Source: Hofstenia miamia (taxonomy: Eukaryota > Xenacoelomorpha > Acoela). From it: 64,000 nucleotides of DNA. Positions within the stretch are counted from its first letter, which is position 1. Each line of letters opens with the position of its first letter. The stretch spans positions 709,333-773,332 of the forward strand of contig SCFE01000114.1 of assembly GCA_004352715.1 (NCBI GenBank), read 5' to 3'. The notes below the pieces were generated by a model. It saw only the letters and a list, made by a program, of their open reading frames with translations. It was not told where the DNA came from and did no database searches. Both the position numbers and the translations under genes were made by a program. Shown piece by piece: positions 12,410-24,954 of this stretch.

Positions 12410-13485
12410 CAATTATGTGAGATGATTTGCACATCGTCTGTTCTTTAGCGAAGCATTGGAAGAGCTTATTGTAATATCAATTCTGTGACTTTAACACTGA
12501 AATATTTAGTAAAAACTGACGAGAGCTGAAGAAGACTAGAAGATTTGAAATATATTTATATTTGAAAATATATATGTAAATAATTCTGTCTATTACGTCT
12601 CATTTAGGAAATCGCCCTGCATTCAAGGAAACGGCATTTGCGCCAAATCAGTTCATTGTTTTTCAATAAGAAAAACATAATTGTAGTAAATTTGAATACG
12701 GCACGATATTATTCAAACATTTGCACTAATTATTTTCTGTAGGCAGCAAACCGATCGCAATATTCTTCCAATGGACAACAAGAGATTTTAACATTCATTA
12801 ATTCAACTCTACACCAAAATACAAGCAGAATTGGCAACTATAATAGACATATTGCTATGGGCAATATGCTATGCTAGTTTCTGCATCCAAAACATAGGTT
12901 GGGATACAATTCCCTTAGGCTGAGCAGTAAGCCAATCAATATAGTGCTTAACAAAGATGTAAGTGGGGAGACATTTTTAGGCACATAGCCAAGGTGGTAC
13001 TAAATTAATATCATTTTGTTCACATCCTGACCCGGTACCGCCCGCAAATGCGCTTGAAATGCATTAAGGGAAAGTATGCCAAATTTATTTTTTTTCTAAA
13101 TTTACACTTTTTTGCAAAGTTCTATAAAAGAACCATTAAAATATTTAAATATGTAAGCAAATACCACAAATAAATATGCTTATATAAATGCAACGATTAT
13201 GGCATGGTACAATATTATAATGTTCCATATTATGATAAGGTAACTGCTTTTAAAAGGTTTAGAAACGTTTACTAAGCAGCTTTAATAGATTGCAAACAAA
13301 TACTAACAACTAAATTCGTTCCAATTTTTAAAAAATAGTTTGTTAATTTTAAAATTTGTTTCTGAATGTTTCAAAACCGTCATGCAGCCTAATGAATTTA
13401 ATGAATTGTTTGTGATATCAGTATAATTTCATATTACACAAAAATGGTAGTCATTAAGTTGTTAACTTGGAATTTGCTATTGTAG
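12410..13485. other. Gene-less stretch
   Basis: No feature recognised. Confidence 0.6.
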
Positions 13486-13578
13486 AATCACTGGGTTGAA
13501 TCTAGAGAGAACTATGCCAGACGACTTAATGTCAAAGCAGAAGGTCGCTTTGGTGAACATTTACTAGCGCAACAGTGA
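13486..13578 (+). CDS. Possible terminal exon or coding relic
   Basis: TTTGCTATTGTAG, a plausible splice acceptor, is followed by a 30-codon frame: NHWVESRENYARRLNVKAEG then RFGEHLLAQQ and TGA at 13576-13578. It is basic and polar with mixed-composition codons unlike its surroundings. A second frame is also open over most of it. No family is recognised and no companion exon is seen nearby. Confidence 0.25.
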   Translation, partial: NHWVESRENYARRLNVKAEGRFGEHLLAQQ

Positions 13579-14235
13579 TACTAACTAAGTAACAAGAGAT
13601 GTCTTATATATTAACAATATGTACAAACATACAAACAACTAGTCACTAGTAAACACGACACTCGCGTGAGCTGTCCGATACTAAAAACACTACCTGCCCA
13701 GCCTACACTATGTATTTGGCCAAATGTTGAAAATCATTTTATTATATTGCTATTACCACATGTATTCTACGTATATGACACCATCATTCACCATATTTAC
13801 ATAATGGCAATTAAATCATAAAGAAAGAAAAAAATTTAAAATAAAACAAATATGGATTGGTACGAAATTCGGTTTGGAATATAATACCATATCGTAAATT
13901 ACATCTCTTATATAAAATACATATAAATAGCAAAACCACAATTTTTTATTTTAAATATAAAATATTTGTATTGATAAATTTTGAATATTGTATATGCAGA
14001 GATGTTCACTAACAATGATAGTAATTGACAACAATTGTTGTAGTAATTCGTAAAAGAAGAAAAACCAGTAGCATTTTACAAGCATCGAAGAAAAAGAGTA
14101 TAATACTTTAAAGCTTTTAAACCCTTCCCTCTTATACTATCTATGAAAACACAGTTTTGTGCTTTGTAATTCTGCAAGCACAAGGCCATAAGGGAAAATG
14201 AATAGTTAGCCTAGAATAGAATTTCTTTTGATTTT
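13579..14235. other. Gene-less stretch
   Basis: No feature recognised beyond a small ACTAGT-C-ACTAGT palindrome near 13640. Confidence 0.6.
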
Positions 14236-14400
14236 GAAGAGGGGAATGTCCCCCTTCAGGTTTTTAAAATTGATTTTCATTGGTTACATCAAAATGTTTT
14301 TGGCAAAAAAATAAAAAATTTTCAAACCTAATGGGGCGAAGTGAATTTTTAGTGAATATATTTTCAATATCTTCAAAAAAATTTGCCCCTGCCTTTAAAT
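14236..14400. mobile_element. Diverged relic of hAT-type MITE family C
   Basis: The stretch GGAATGTCCCCCTTCAGG followed by TTTTTAAAATTGATTTTC and a GGTTACATCAAAATG block aligns, with many substitutions, to the interior of the copy at 54921-55070. The termini are not recognisable. It is older than the copy 230 bp downstream. Confidence 0.5.
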
Positions 14401-14631
14401 AAAGCATTCAAATGCAATGCGAAGACCCAATATAATTGTATTTAAATTCTTTGAATTACTTGTAAATGTTACTTTGAAATCGATTTGAGCTGAGCCGAAG
14501 GCGCTATCCTTAATACTGGCTATGATTTCAAGTATTTCTGCAATAATTTCGTAATATGTTCAAAAAATTTTATATTAATTTAGTCAATCACTTAAAATTC
14601 AGTGGTTCATATAAATATTGTTTGACATAAT

Positions 14632-14860
14632 CAGGGGCGTACCCAGGATTTTCGAACGGGGGGTACATCATTGTTATTCCCTAATGCGGGGCGAAGCCCG
14701 GCGAAAATTTTTGAAAATATTGAGAAAATAGACCCTAAAAATACATTTCACGATCCTAGATTTTAAATTTTTCAATTTTTTGATTTATCCAGTCAAAATT
14801 AAATTTGGAAACTTGACGGGGGGATGGACATTCCACCATGTCCCCCTGGTTACGCCACTG
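14632..14860. mobile_element. hAT-type MITE family C, full length (229 bp)
   Basis: The ends CAGGGGCGTACCCAGG and CTGGTTACGCCACTG are inverted repeats. The flanks are GACATAAT (14624-14631) and GACATAAC (14861-14868), an 8-bp target duplication with one mismatch. The interior has GC-rich subterminal blocks (CGGGGGG, GGGGCGAAGCCCGGCG, CCCCCTGG) around an AT-rich core. There is no ORF. The reverse orientation copy at 54921-55070 shares the right-hand half. Confidence 0.85.
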
Positions 14861-14868
14861 GACATAAC

Positions 14869-15416
14869 ATATTTCTAGTTTTTAATTTTTTGCTTAAGAA
14901 TGAATAAAGTCAGTAAGAACGCGATATCTTTAATATTCATTGAGTTGTACCCCTATTCTTACAACATTCTGAAGATCTTCCAAATATATTAATTCAGAAG
15001 TCATTGATTTTAAAATGCAGTAGTCCATTTAAAATATTAATAAATATATCATAATTCAAGACATAACATAACTGAAACAGGTCAGAACGCAAGATCTTTA
15101 ATAACCATTGAGATTTGAGGCATTTCTTACAGTAGTTATAATATGTTCACAATACATGTATATCATATCAAAATAATAATTGACTTGCAAATGCAGTAGT
15201 TCATACAATATATTATTTAAAAAAATTGTATTGTTACAATACAAATATTTTAGTTAAAGTTTGATAACTGATGTAACTACTGAATTATCATAATAATTAA
15301 ATAATTAGTTTATACAAGTTTGAGATCCTATGATGACAACTCTTGATATTATTCACATATAAAATAAATCAATTCACGCCCTTATCTTTTCCGATATCGG
15401 AAAGGAAAGGATTTTT
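14869..15416. other. Gene-less stretch
   Basis: No feature recognised. A 14-bp palindrome TTTCCGATATCGGAAA lies just before the gap. Confidence 0.6.
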
Positions 15417-15727
15417 NNNNNNNNNNNNNNNNNNNNNNNNNNNNNNNNNNNNNNNNNNNNNNNNNNNNNNNNNNNNNNNNNNNNNNNNNNNNNNNNNNNN
15501 NNNNNNNNNNNNNNNNNNNNNNNNNNNNNNNNNNNNNNNNNNNNNNNNNNNNNNNNNNNNNNNNNNNNNNNNNNNNNNNNNNNNNNNNNNNNNNNNNNNN
15601 NNNNNNNNNNNNNNNNNNNNNNNNNNNNNNNNNNNNNNNNNNNNNNNNNNNNNNNNNNNNNNNNNNNNNNNNNNNNNNNNNNNNNNNNNNNNNNNNNNNN
15701 NNNNNNNNNNNNNNNNNNNNNNNNNNN
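15417..15727. other. Assembly gap (311 N)
   Basis: A run of N. The right side opens directly inside a family A hAT-type element, so the missing part probably holds the rest of it. Confidence 0.97.
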
Positions 15728-15948
15728 GAATTTTTTACATAGTTCTTTCTATTATTTAGTAAACATTTCTTAAATAAGATTATAGGAAAGACATGCTGAC
15801 TGCAAAAATAAGAAAAATCTCCATAATAAAATTAACAAGCAGAACTATAAACTTGCTTTGCCTAAAATAGGCTCGTTTTGGGCTCGTTGTATATCAAATA
15901 CTGTGCTCAAGCTCGGCTCGTTAGAAGCTCGGCTCGTTGACAAATCTG
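15728..15948. mobile_element. hAT-type family A, partial copy, reversed
   Basis: The mirror image of the left half of 11753-12401: it shares the GAACTATAAACTTGCTTTGC block and the repeated GGCTCGTT words and ends GTTGACAAATCTG. The other end lies in the gap. Confidence 0.75.
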
Positions 15949-17458
15949 ATATATATATAATTTAGATACATTGAAAAAATATTTCTTATTTGTCAAAATA
16001 TGATGAAAATTGTCTACGAACAAATTCTACTCAAATCTGATTGATGCTAAGAGAAGGAAATGCTATATAATATTATGTATTTCCAAGTGGGAACTTCATA
16101 TCACATTTAAAAACCACTTGATGTAAAACACTAAATGCGATAAAAAAATTTGCATGGTGTCAAAAGAATTGAGGAGCACTTATCTAGAGTAACCGGATTT
16201 CTCTTGTAGAATTCTGACAACATTCAGATTAAATGAAGAAATGTTTGGCTTACAATTTTTTTTCACCTCACAATAAAATAATTTCGTTTTTGTTTTGAGG
16301 TTAATACCAATTGTTAGCTTTCGCAGAATAAAATATGTTTTCCAATTATTTCAAATAATCTATGTGAATTTCTTATTTTATAAAAAAGTAAAAAGTTTCA
16401 ACACAGTTTGCTTACAATTTAATTTTTATGTTTTTGAGAAAGGTGTGACATTTTTCTCAGTATTATAATACGTTCACTAATCTCACATAAATTAAGTTAT
16501 TACATAGAATTTTGAGGGAAGCTCGAAGTGTCATAACTATAACTGAATTTAGTTCTTTTAAAAGTATTTTTAAATTTAATTATTAAGATGAACACTGCAC
16601 ATATACAATAAAAATACCCGATAAAATTTTTGTGCTTAGTTAAATATTTGTTTTTCAACACTAGCTGGCTTTACATAACTACCATCAATGTTTATTTATT
16701 TGTAAGAAAGAATGCAGGATAAAAGCTGCAAATAAGGAAAATTAGAAAAGATTACGGCATTACTTAATTAAATGAATTTCATTTAATAAAGAAATCAAAA
16801 GTATTCTATCAAATAAGTTACCAATAGCATTTTTAAAACATTGCTGAGTAAAGAACGCAGTGTATGAGTGTGATTGGATATAGATCCATAATGTACATCT
16901 TGGATCAATCTTATTTTAAAATAATAGTAAATATTTGCTTACGCATCTAATTGAATTTCTGCCTTCGATGCAAAAATAATTTGGGAAGGAAAGAATGTAC
17001 GGAGAATACTAATGGCTGCCAAGATATATAAATTGAAATTATTGCCTCCCATCGCCGTGTAGGAAAGAGATTAGCACACCTCCAGAAGTGCATCTTTATG
17101 AAAGATACGACCCCCGCGATTTACACTCTCTTCTAAAACTCAAATCTTAGTCTGAAATTCAATCTTCAGCTGTCAAATCTACCAAAGGACAAATGCAGCT
17201 GTTTTTTGGAAAGGCGTCCCACTCAATAGCATTCTCTATACAGGTCATATACTTTAAGAAAGCTCTCACAGATCAGTTCACAGCTGTACTCCTTATGTAC
17301 ATTGTCAATTTAGTTAATGAATTCGTAATTAAATCCTACCACCTGTTTATAAATATATAATATAATTATGCCTGTGAAAGTTTTAATAAGGGTAATTTGC
17401 TTTAAAATCATAAAATATGCACTAAACAAATATTGTATTGTTAAGATTTAAAGTCGAT
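15949..17458. other. Gene-less; 16680-17240 may be regulatory
   Basis: No gene recognised. The part from about 16680 to 17240 has mixed composition, TAATTA/ATTTAAT homeodomain-type cores and a small C-rich patch (ACGACCCCCGCGATTT). It could be a conserved non-coding element, but that needs comparison with relatives. Confidence 0.35.
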
Positions 17459-17482
17459 TATCTATCTATCTATCTACGGATC

Positions 17483-17520
<38 letters not shown>
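17459..17520. repeat. (TATC)n then (TA)n microsatellite
   Basis: Four TATC units (17459-17475), a short spacer, then eighteen TA units (17485-17520). Confidence 0.95.
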
Positions 17521-17524
<4 letters not shown>

Positions 17525-17556
17525 AATCACTATGGATTTGCTGTGTGAAATATATA

Positions 17557-17820
17557 ATACTAGCTGTTTGACCCGTGCTTCGCTTGAGAAATGCATTTAA
17601 AAAAGCAGACAATTTTTAATAAAATGGCACTTATATAAAGAAATGAAATATGGAAACATTTAAGTCAATAATTAGTTCACTAATTAACTTATTGATTAAA
17701 TGTGCCTAAGACCTTCAAGAGGTCATAGGGTTACAAAAATATATGATGTTGGTACCTAGGTCTAAAAGTTTTTGGGTTATAAGCGGACAAACACACACAT
17801 TTTGCTTTTTATATAATGGG
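17557..17820. mobile_element. Unassigned interspersed repeat
   Basis: It begins ATACTAGCTGTTTGACCCG then TGCTTCGCTTGAG and ends with a GGACAAACACACACATTTTG tract and TTTATATAATGGG. The opening ACTAGCTG...CCCGTGCTTCGC and the ACACACA...TTTTGCTTTTTATAT tail resemble a repeat type seen in many animal genomes, often set in TA-rich microsatellites as here. I cannot place it in a class. The ORF at 17743-17937 is a chance frame. Confidence 0.45.
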
Positions 17821-17838
17821 TCTATAAAATATGAATGT

Positions 17839-17864
17839 ATTATATATATATATATATATATATA
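17839..17864. repeat. (TA)n microsatellite
   Basis: A short uninterrupted TA array directly after the repeat at 17557-17820. Confidence 0.9.
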
Positions 17865-18356
17865 CATGCACATCAAATATACCCATGCATATTATAAATG
17901 TCACACCAGCAAATCCATAGTAATAAAAAAGAATTAGGGTAGTAAATTGGAAATGAAAATTTTTGAAATTGTCTGAAAGGGTGGTTGAAAGAAAAAGTTA
18001 GAAAATGTTATTAAGTGGATCAGTCAGGGGATTCGAAAGATAAAAGAATTTCCATAATAATCAAAGTTAATAGTTGAGAAAAGTCATTAAATATTTGTTT
18101 GCAAAGTGTAGCGATAAATTTGTTCCCGAAAAAGATGCTTTACGCTCTTAAGAAAATTTCATGCATCCATCACTCAATTGAAGAGCTTTAAACCCAGAGA
18201 ATCTCAAATAACGTTTAATCTTTTTGATAAAGGCAGACGATAGTGTCAAAGAGGTCTATCAAAAATTGTTAATAAAGTATCTTTTTCATTCTTGCGAAGA
18301 AACATCACCAACGGATGTTAAATAAAATCTATATAAACATTTCAAGATAAGATAAT
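17865..18356. other. Gene-less stretch
   Basis: No feature recognised. Confidence 0.6.
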
Positions 18357-19135
18357 NNNNNNNNNNNNNNNNNNNNNNNNNNNNNNNNNNNNNNNNNNNN
18401 NNNNNNNNNNNNNNNNNNNNNNNNNNNNNNNNNNNNNNNNNNNNNNNNNNNNNNNNNNNNNNNNNNNNNNNNNNNNNNNNNNNNNNNNNNNNNNNNNNNN
18501 NNNNNNNNNNNNNNNNNNNNNNNNNNNNNNNNNNNNNNNNNNNNNNNNNNNNNNNNNNNNNNNNNNNNNNNNNNNNNNNNNNNNNNNNNNNNNNNNNNNN
18601 NNNNNNNNNNNNNNNNNNNNNNNNNNNNNNNNNNNNNNNNNNNNNNNNNNNNNNNNNNNNNNNNNNNNNNNNNNNNNNNNNNNNNNNNNNNNNNNNNNNN
18701 NNNNNNNNNNNNNNNNNNNNNNNNNNNNNNNNNNNNNNNNNNNNNNNNNNNNNNNNNNNNNNNNNNNNNNNNNNNNNNNNNNNNNNNNNNNNNNNNNNNN
18801 NNNNNNNNNNNNNNNNNNNNNNNNNNNNNNNNNNNNNNNNNNNNNNNNNNNNNNNNNNNNNNNNNNNNNNNNNNNNNNNNNNNNNNNNNNNNNNNNNNNN
18901 NNNNNNNNNNNNNNNNNNNNNNNNNNNNNNNNNNNNNNNNNNNNNNNNNNNNNNNNNNNNNNNNNNNNNNNNNNNNNNNNNNNNNNNNNNNNNNNNNNNN
19001 NNNNNNNNNNNNNNNNNNNNNNNNNNNNNNNNNNNNNNNNNNNNNNNNNNNNNNNNNNNNNNNNNNNNNNNNNNNNNNNNNNNNNNNNNNNNNNNNNNNN
19101 NNNNNNNNNNNNNNNNNNNNNNNNNNNNNNNNNNN
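18357..19135. other. Assembly gap (779 N)
   Basis: A run of N with a TA array on the right side. Confidence 0.97.
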
Positions 19136-19219
19136 TATATATATATATGATTCGAAGCAATATATTTGCTAAAAGTCTGTAAATATGTTTAGCATGTTTG
19201 TGCCTCCGAATGTATTTAA

Positions 19220-20040
19220 ATCGGTGTAAAATTACAATGTTGAATTTTATTCTAACCTTTTGAATTTTTTTCTACTCCAATTTCGTTTTCTAAATCATTC
19301 CAAATATTAGAGGCTGTTCAATGAAAACAAGGATAGGAAATACTGAGGCAAATAAAATTGTGTGACCGTGGATTTACTTTTAAATAATTATCAAGAAACC
19401 TGGGATTCTCAGCCAAATTTATGCTTAAATAAAATTGAAACTGCATGGAATTGTACTTGATATAGCGGGAATAATATATTATACTTTCGTCTGTATTCAC
19501 TAACATGATCATGCATACGTGCAAAATTTAATGTTTTTATTGACCAATTAAAAGGTTTTGAAATAAAAAGCGGGTTTTGTATTAAAATTAATAAATAAAA
19601 GTGAAAAATGATGTAATTGCGTTAAATAAAATGCAATTAATAATTGAACGTGAAAATCAGGTCCAAAATTTCTGAGGTGGTATAATTAAGTATCTAACGC
19701 CAGAAGCTATTTTTTGTAACTTTTTAGGAGAAATGTATCAAATTTTAAATCTTTGTCAATATCAACACTTAAATATGTAACATGATCACTTTGTTTTATT
19801 GGAACACTGTTCGAAATTAAATCGATCTTGTTTGTTATTTCTTTTACGGAATTGGGGAAAATATAATGAATTGCGTTTTTTCGATATTAATCTTTAATCG
19901 ATTGGACACAAAATACCTAGAAACATTTTCAATATCATTTTGTAAATTTTTTGTTGCACTAAATGCATGATTATCTGTATTTATGAGGATTGTGTAAAAA
20001 TTTTAATGATACTTCGAAAAAATTAAGAATATATTTAGTT
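19220..20040 (-). pseudogene. Non-LTR retrotransposon reverse transcriptase relic
   Basis: Read on the minus strand. A degenerate active-site region, INTDNHAFSATKNLQ, sits at about 19995-19950 where a YADDT motif is expected. It is followed by NDIENVSRYFVSNRLKIN and KTQFIIFS (19930-19850), the usual N-x-LKxN-x-KT block. After a frameshift near 19850 comes HVTYLSVDIDKDLKFD (19795-19740), the YLGVxID block at the end of the RT. About 450 bp further, a frame reads ASNIWNDLENEI after a stop, like the IWN..L near the end of such ORFs. The catalytic Asp pair is not intact and several stops are present, so it is dead. The 5' part and ORF1 are not seen. The clade cannot be assigned; CR1 or Jockey-like is plausible. 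Confidence 0.7.
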
Positions 20041-22611
20041 CTATTCTGCCGTGTCTAAGCCACAAATTTTGACTAAAACCACAGTCTAGTGGACATCTAG
20101 CCATCTCTGGAAATTTAGCATTAAATTTCTTTGTAATGATTTTATTTGAAACTCCTTTGGCTGTACATGAGCAGTTGAAATAAATCTTGATATATTATGC
20201 AACGTTTGTATTTGGACTTGACTTTCTGTTTAGCTAGTGGAATTTCGGAAACTGAATGTAATCGAATCAATAAATAAGAAGATAAGTGCTTTGAGAATTG
20301 ATAAACAATTATTAAACAAAAATTCTTTATCGAAATTTCCAATTTGATTCACAGTAAGAATTGAAAGCAAATAGACAATACAGAAAATCAGAAAGCAACT
20401 ATTTTTTGTTCTTTAGGCAAATCATAACAATTTTCTTATAAAACTAGAGATTTTTTTACAACATATGATATCATAAATTTTTAAAATAATTCAAAATTAG
20501 ATTTACATTGGATAAAGAAATTTAATTGCAATTTTCACACAAATATTGAATAGAGTATTTTATATTTGTGTTAAAAATTCGCTGTTTTGCTCTCAGAATG
20601 TTGTCAATCAGTGGTATTATAAACTTTTTGAAATTATAGTTTTTAAATAATACATTTCTTATTTTATTTGTTTGCTTTTTGAAGACATTTTAGACAAATG
20701 TATAAATACAATCAAAGTATGCATTGTTTTCAAACCAAAGTGCTATTACCACTTAATTTAAATTAATATTTTTAAAAATATATATTTTGCAAAAATATTT
20801 GACCCATATATTTTTTAAAAAAAAATATTTTTTTATCCTTTGTCATCTTTTGTAAATGTTAAAAGAGCATCTTAAAAGCAATTTCATAGAAAACCGAAAA
20901 AATAGCTTATCATTTCGAAAGAAAATATTACGTTTGATTTGTTGTTAATAATAAACAAACAAAAATTTCTTGAAATCTATTCTAATAGCAGTAATGGACG
21001 ACTGTCTTCTCAAAAATTATTACTGAGAGACGTTTGTGAATCAAGCATATTTGAGAGTAAAGCTAATTCCAAAAGAATTAAGAAATATTCTACTCCAAAA
21101 ACTAAATGATTTAAAAATTGGTTTTGCATAAATGAAATTATTCAGTACACCACTAATGAATAAAACACTAAAACAAGCATAGAATTTGTTCATAAACAAC
21201 TACAATATTTGCATAAACAAAGTTAAAGATTGATTTTTTTTCAAATTTTAAATTCACGTAGAGGCCAATTTTTGGTTGGTTAAAATTTAAATATATTAGG
21301 TAAGAACCTGCAAAACTTATCTATTCTATTCCTAAACGATTCAGCATACGTGTGTATTATGAACGATGCTCTCATATGCCACCTACTTCAATTGTATTGT
21401 TTCTTATGGTTTTGAGAATATGTTTGTAAAAATGTCTCTTGTTTCAATTTAACCTATTTCACAAATGTAAACGCAATTAAAGTGTTTCAGTAAAAAGTAA
21501 AGTTTACAGTTGCTAATTTGCTTACTTTGACAGATAAACAACTTGCTTCACAAATACAGTTTTATTGCATTTTATTGCAAATTCCAATCCGTGATTATAA
21601 TCAATTGATCATAACATACGTGTTTAGAAACTTAATAATCCCAAATTAATTCTCAATTTGATTGTATTTTAAGTCTAGTGATGACTAAGCAGATACTTTG
21701 TTTTATAGTATCTCTCACGCTAAGAATTATTACAAAATAATTAAATTTTCTCAATGGCATTGATACGAAGTTTTTTGCAATAAAATCAAGAAATGATCTT
21801 GCCGAATTGTTTAATTAAAATCGATCAGAAGCCCACCTGCACCGGAAGATATGAAGTGATTGATTATAATAATTCGAAAATCTTAAAATATGCCCAGAAA
21901 ACGCTATTGTAATAAACACAGAAATTGAAAAAAATGGTGGGAAATAACATTTATAATGAAATGCATTCAATGCTACAACAATGAAAAATTAAGTTTATTA
22001 TCATATTTCATATGTATGTGTCAATTAAATTGAGTCTATACGTAATCTCTAAAGAGGAGGACACTTAAAATTTACAAATATGTGAAACGATCTCGAATTC
22101 TGAAAAAACATCGTTCGAAAGTAACAAATTGCAAATATGTCGAATGGAGGGAAATTAATTATTTTTTAATAATTTGGTTGAATGAGCTTAAGAAATACAT
22201 TTATTGTGTTTTAAAAGAATTAAAATAACGCTACTTGGAAATCATAAAATATATAGAAATTTTATGAACTTATTGCCATCCAGTACCACATCTATTATTT
22301 GTATTTATAAGAAGTTTGGAAAAATTTTACATAATACAGGCCTATTCGAAAATTGAATTTTTGAAAATTAAGAGTAAACAATCAGCAAGCAGTTGATAGC
22401 CGCAGCATAGCCATTAACAGTTGCTTATTATCGCTACTGGAAATAATTATTGCTTTCCAGGCAATAGTGTTTGCCTGCGGTTAAGACTAAATAATGACAT
22501 TTTTGAATAGTAATATCATGTTGTTTAAGGAATATACAGAAACAATTATCATATAATTGAAAGTATATGATAGTCTCCATTATTGTAGAATTATTGGAAA
22601 TTTGTTTTGGG
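20041..22611. other. Gene-less; possible enhancer-like patch at 21780-21890
   Basis: No gene recognised. Around 21780-21890 a run of textbook factor sites occurs in mixed-composition DNA: TTTAATTA, ATCGAT, CACCTG, CCGGAAGAT and TGATTGATTA. At 22400-22500 another mixed patch holds a perfect 7-bp stem hairpin CAGGCAA-TAGTGT-TTGCCTG. Upstream remains of the LINE at 19.2-20.0 kb may extend into 20041-20350 but are not legible. Confidence 0.35.
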
Positions 22612-23027
22612 CCATGGAAGCGTTATCCACTTAAAATTATAGTTCAAAGGTCTTTCAAGTTCTTTCAAGCTCTTGTAAGAATTTTTAGAATTGCCAATAT
22701 AAACTAGAAAAAAATCAGTTTAGTTCATTAAAGAGTTGCATTGGAGTATATAGTTTATGAATTTTTTTTGCAGCCCAAAATCAATTATGTATCCCATTAA
22801 TGCATTCTGAATTATAAAATTTCTCAACTTAAATTATCAAGTGTAATAATATTTAATGGTCAATTTTCAAGAAGTTTATATTAATCTGAAGGGAACTGTT
22901 CCAATGTCATGCTTTAAAAAACCAAGCAAATAATTTTCAAGTTGTTAGTGAAACTTTGTAAAAACCTTATAAGAGCTTGAATGAACTTGAAAGATCTTTA
23001 AAGTTTAAGTTGGTGAAAATTCCATGG
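22612..23027. mobile_element. MITE-like inverted-repeat element
   Basis: The left arm (22612-22690) and the reversed right arm (about 22945-23027) match over about 80 bp with roughly 80% identity: both contain CCATGGAA, ACTTAAA, CTTTCAAGTT and TCAAGCTCTT in the same order. The spacer is about 255 bp, AT-rich and non-coding. I could not identify a target duplication, so the superfamily is open. Confidence 0.6.
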
Positions 23028-24954
23028 GGGACTACAATCCACCACATGCATGTGGTTTTGACATCAAGCCAGTGACACTGCGTCATCATAGAAGATAATG
23101 ACAAAGTTCTGATGGATGTATTAATCAAGAGATTTTAGATTGTTTTTGGGAAAACTAATTCTTAGATTGCGAATAGATAACTAGGTTTAACAAGGAAAGG
23201 AAGTTCAACAGAATTTTTATCGAAGTTTGGGTCAATTTTGTATTTTGATACCAATTTAATAGCATACATCCAAAACTGCTTGCGCAAGTTTTCCAGATGC
23301 AAGAAACAAATATGCAAAATTTAAACATTATAGTTATGGAAGGATAGCCTTACCAAAACAAATGAATAGGGATCTTAATCTAATATCAGAGAACAATAAA
23401 ATCAGAAGGAATATAAATAGGTTAGCAGACAAGGTAATATTTCGAGGTAGCTAGACTTGATGATGTATTTGAATAGAGATTTTAGGAAATTTTTGAAGGA
23501 ATATTGTACAATTTCCAAAAAGTGCAAAAGTCCAAACTAGTGAAGTTACATCACATCAATATTCGTCTGATTCATTTAAATCCCTGTTAAAGGAAATAAC
23601 GAATGTGTTAACTGATTGGAACACTGATTCACTGTTTCGCTAAAAATAAATCGATTTTCGATACTGTTGTCAGTTTTTTATATCTTGAACTTAAAGTGAA
23701 TTTTAGCTTTTCACGTAAGTACTTTTGATTTTCACAAGTAACTCGTTAATTGAACGTCAAGTTTCTAGGATTACGTTTCAATCAGAATTTTTTAGAATTG
23801 TTTGAATTTATGTTTTATTGACAATCTGTTAGAAGTTGCATATGAAAACACTAGACTGTAAATTTCGTATTAATATTTTTGTCAGAAGAATCAAGACATA
23901 CATTGCAAATAATTACTCTCGAGAACATTGATTTGAAAATTATTCCATTAAAAATTATGCAATTAGAAAAAAATTCTGCTCTTCAATAAAGCATTGCGAT
24001 GTTTATATTTATTTTAGATTGACAAACACAACAACGCCATTTAATTCAGCAAAATTGGGAAATACTCTTACGCTACAAACATTTTTACATCAAAAGTGTA
24101 GTAAGGTAGTCTATTCTATGCATAAAAAACCAATTTTTTAAACTGTTGCGTACAAAGAAATAGAGCCATTTCAATAATTGAAAATATGGATAATCACTTA
24201 GTTCTACAAATGAAGGCCTAGTAGATTATCAATTCAAAAAATTGCTTTGTTTTCATTTCTTTGGGACATTCTTTCTATTTTTAAGATTTTGTGTGATCTC
24301 TCAATATACACTTCAAAGCCATTTCCGTAATGTTCATAAGACCTTGAAGTTAGAGTATCTTCTCAATGCACGTTCTTTAAAATATTCTCATAAGCGAAAC
24401 TTTCTCTCAAAATTATGGGTCTCGTTAAAAAACCGGAGAGTGTATCCATCATCATACTCTAGGAAAATTCATGATAATAACAGTTTTGGTTTTTTGCCAA
24501 AAACTCGTTCCCTACAGATGTTGTATACATATTTAAATTACTAAAAACAATAATAATATAAGTGTAAGACCAAAGCATTTCGACTTGAATTAAATAGTAT
24601 TCAATTGAAAGAATTGTAATGCTTAGCGTTAAGTATTGTTCAGGAATAGTTTACCTGGATGTGTTTATCTGAAAATTGAAATCCTACCGATGTTGTCAAT
24701 ATTTTTATTTCAAAACTAAAAATTCACAAAAATTGAAGTAGAAATTTATTTATTCCTATTAATAAACGTAAAACAGGGTTTATAAAAAAAAATTAAACAA
24801 AATGTAACCCACATAAAGCCCGTAGCTGTGCTGTTTACTAATTTCTTCCAATTATTCTCTTTCAAAGGATAAAAACGAAAATATTTGTCAGTGATCATTG
24901 TTGACTTTTGAAAATAATTTTACCAAAAAATAATATAAAAGATGCGCTCAACAG
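23028..24954. other. Gene-less stretch
   Basis: No feature recognised. The 100-codon ORF at 24242-24544 has a hydrophobic N-terminus (FHFFGTFFLFLRFCVISQY) but no family signature and AT-driven composition, so I leave it uncalled. Confidence 0.55.

Noticed and set aside
24242-24544. A 100-codon ORF with a hydrophobic start that could look like a signal peptide
   Set aside because: Hydrophobic Phe/Leu runs are expected from T-rich DNA, and the rest shows no family feature.
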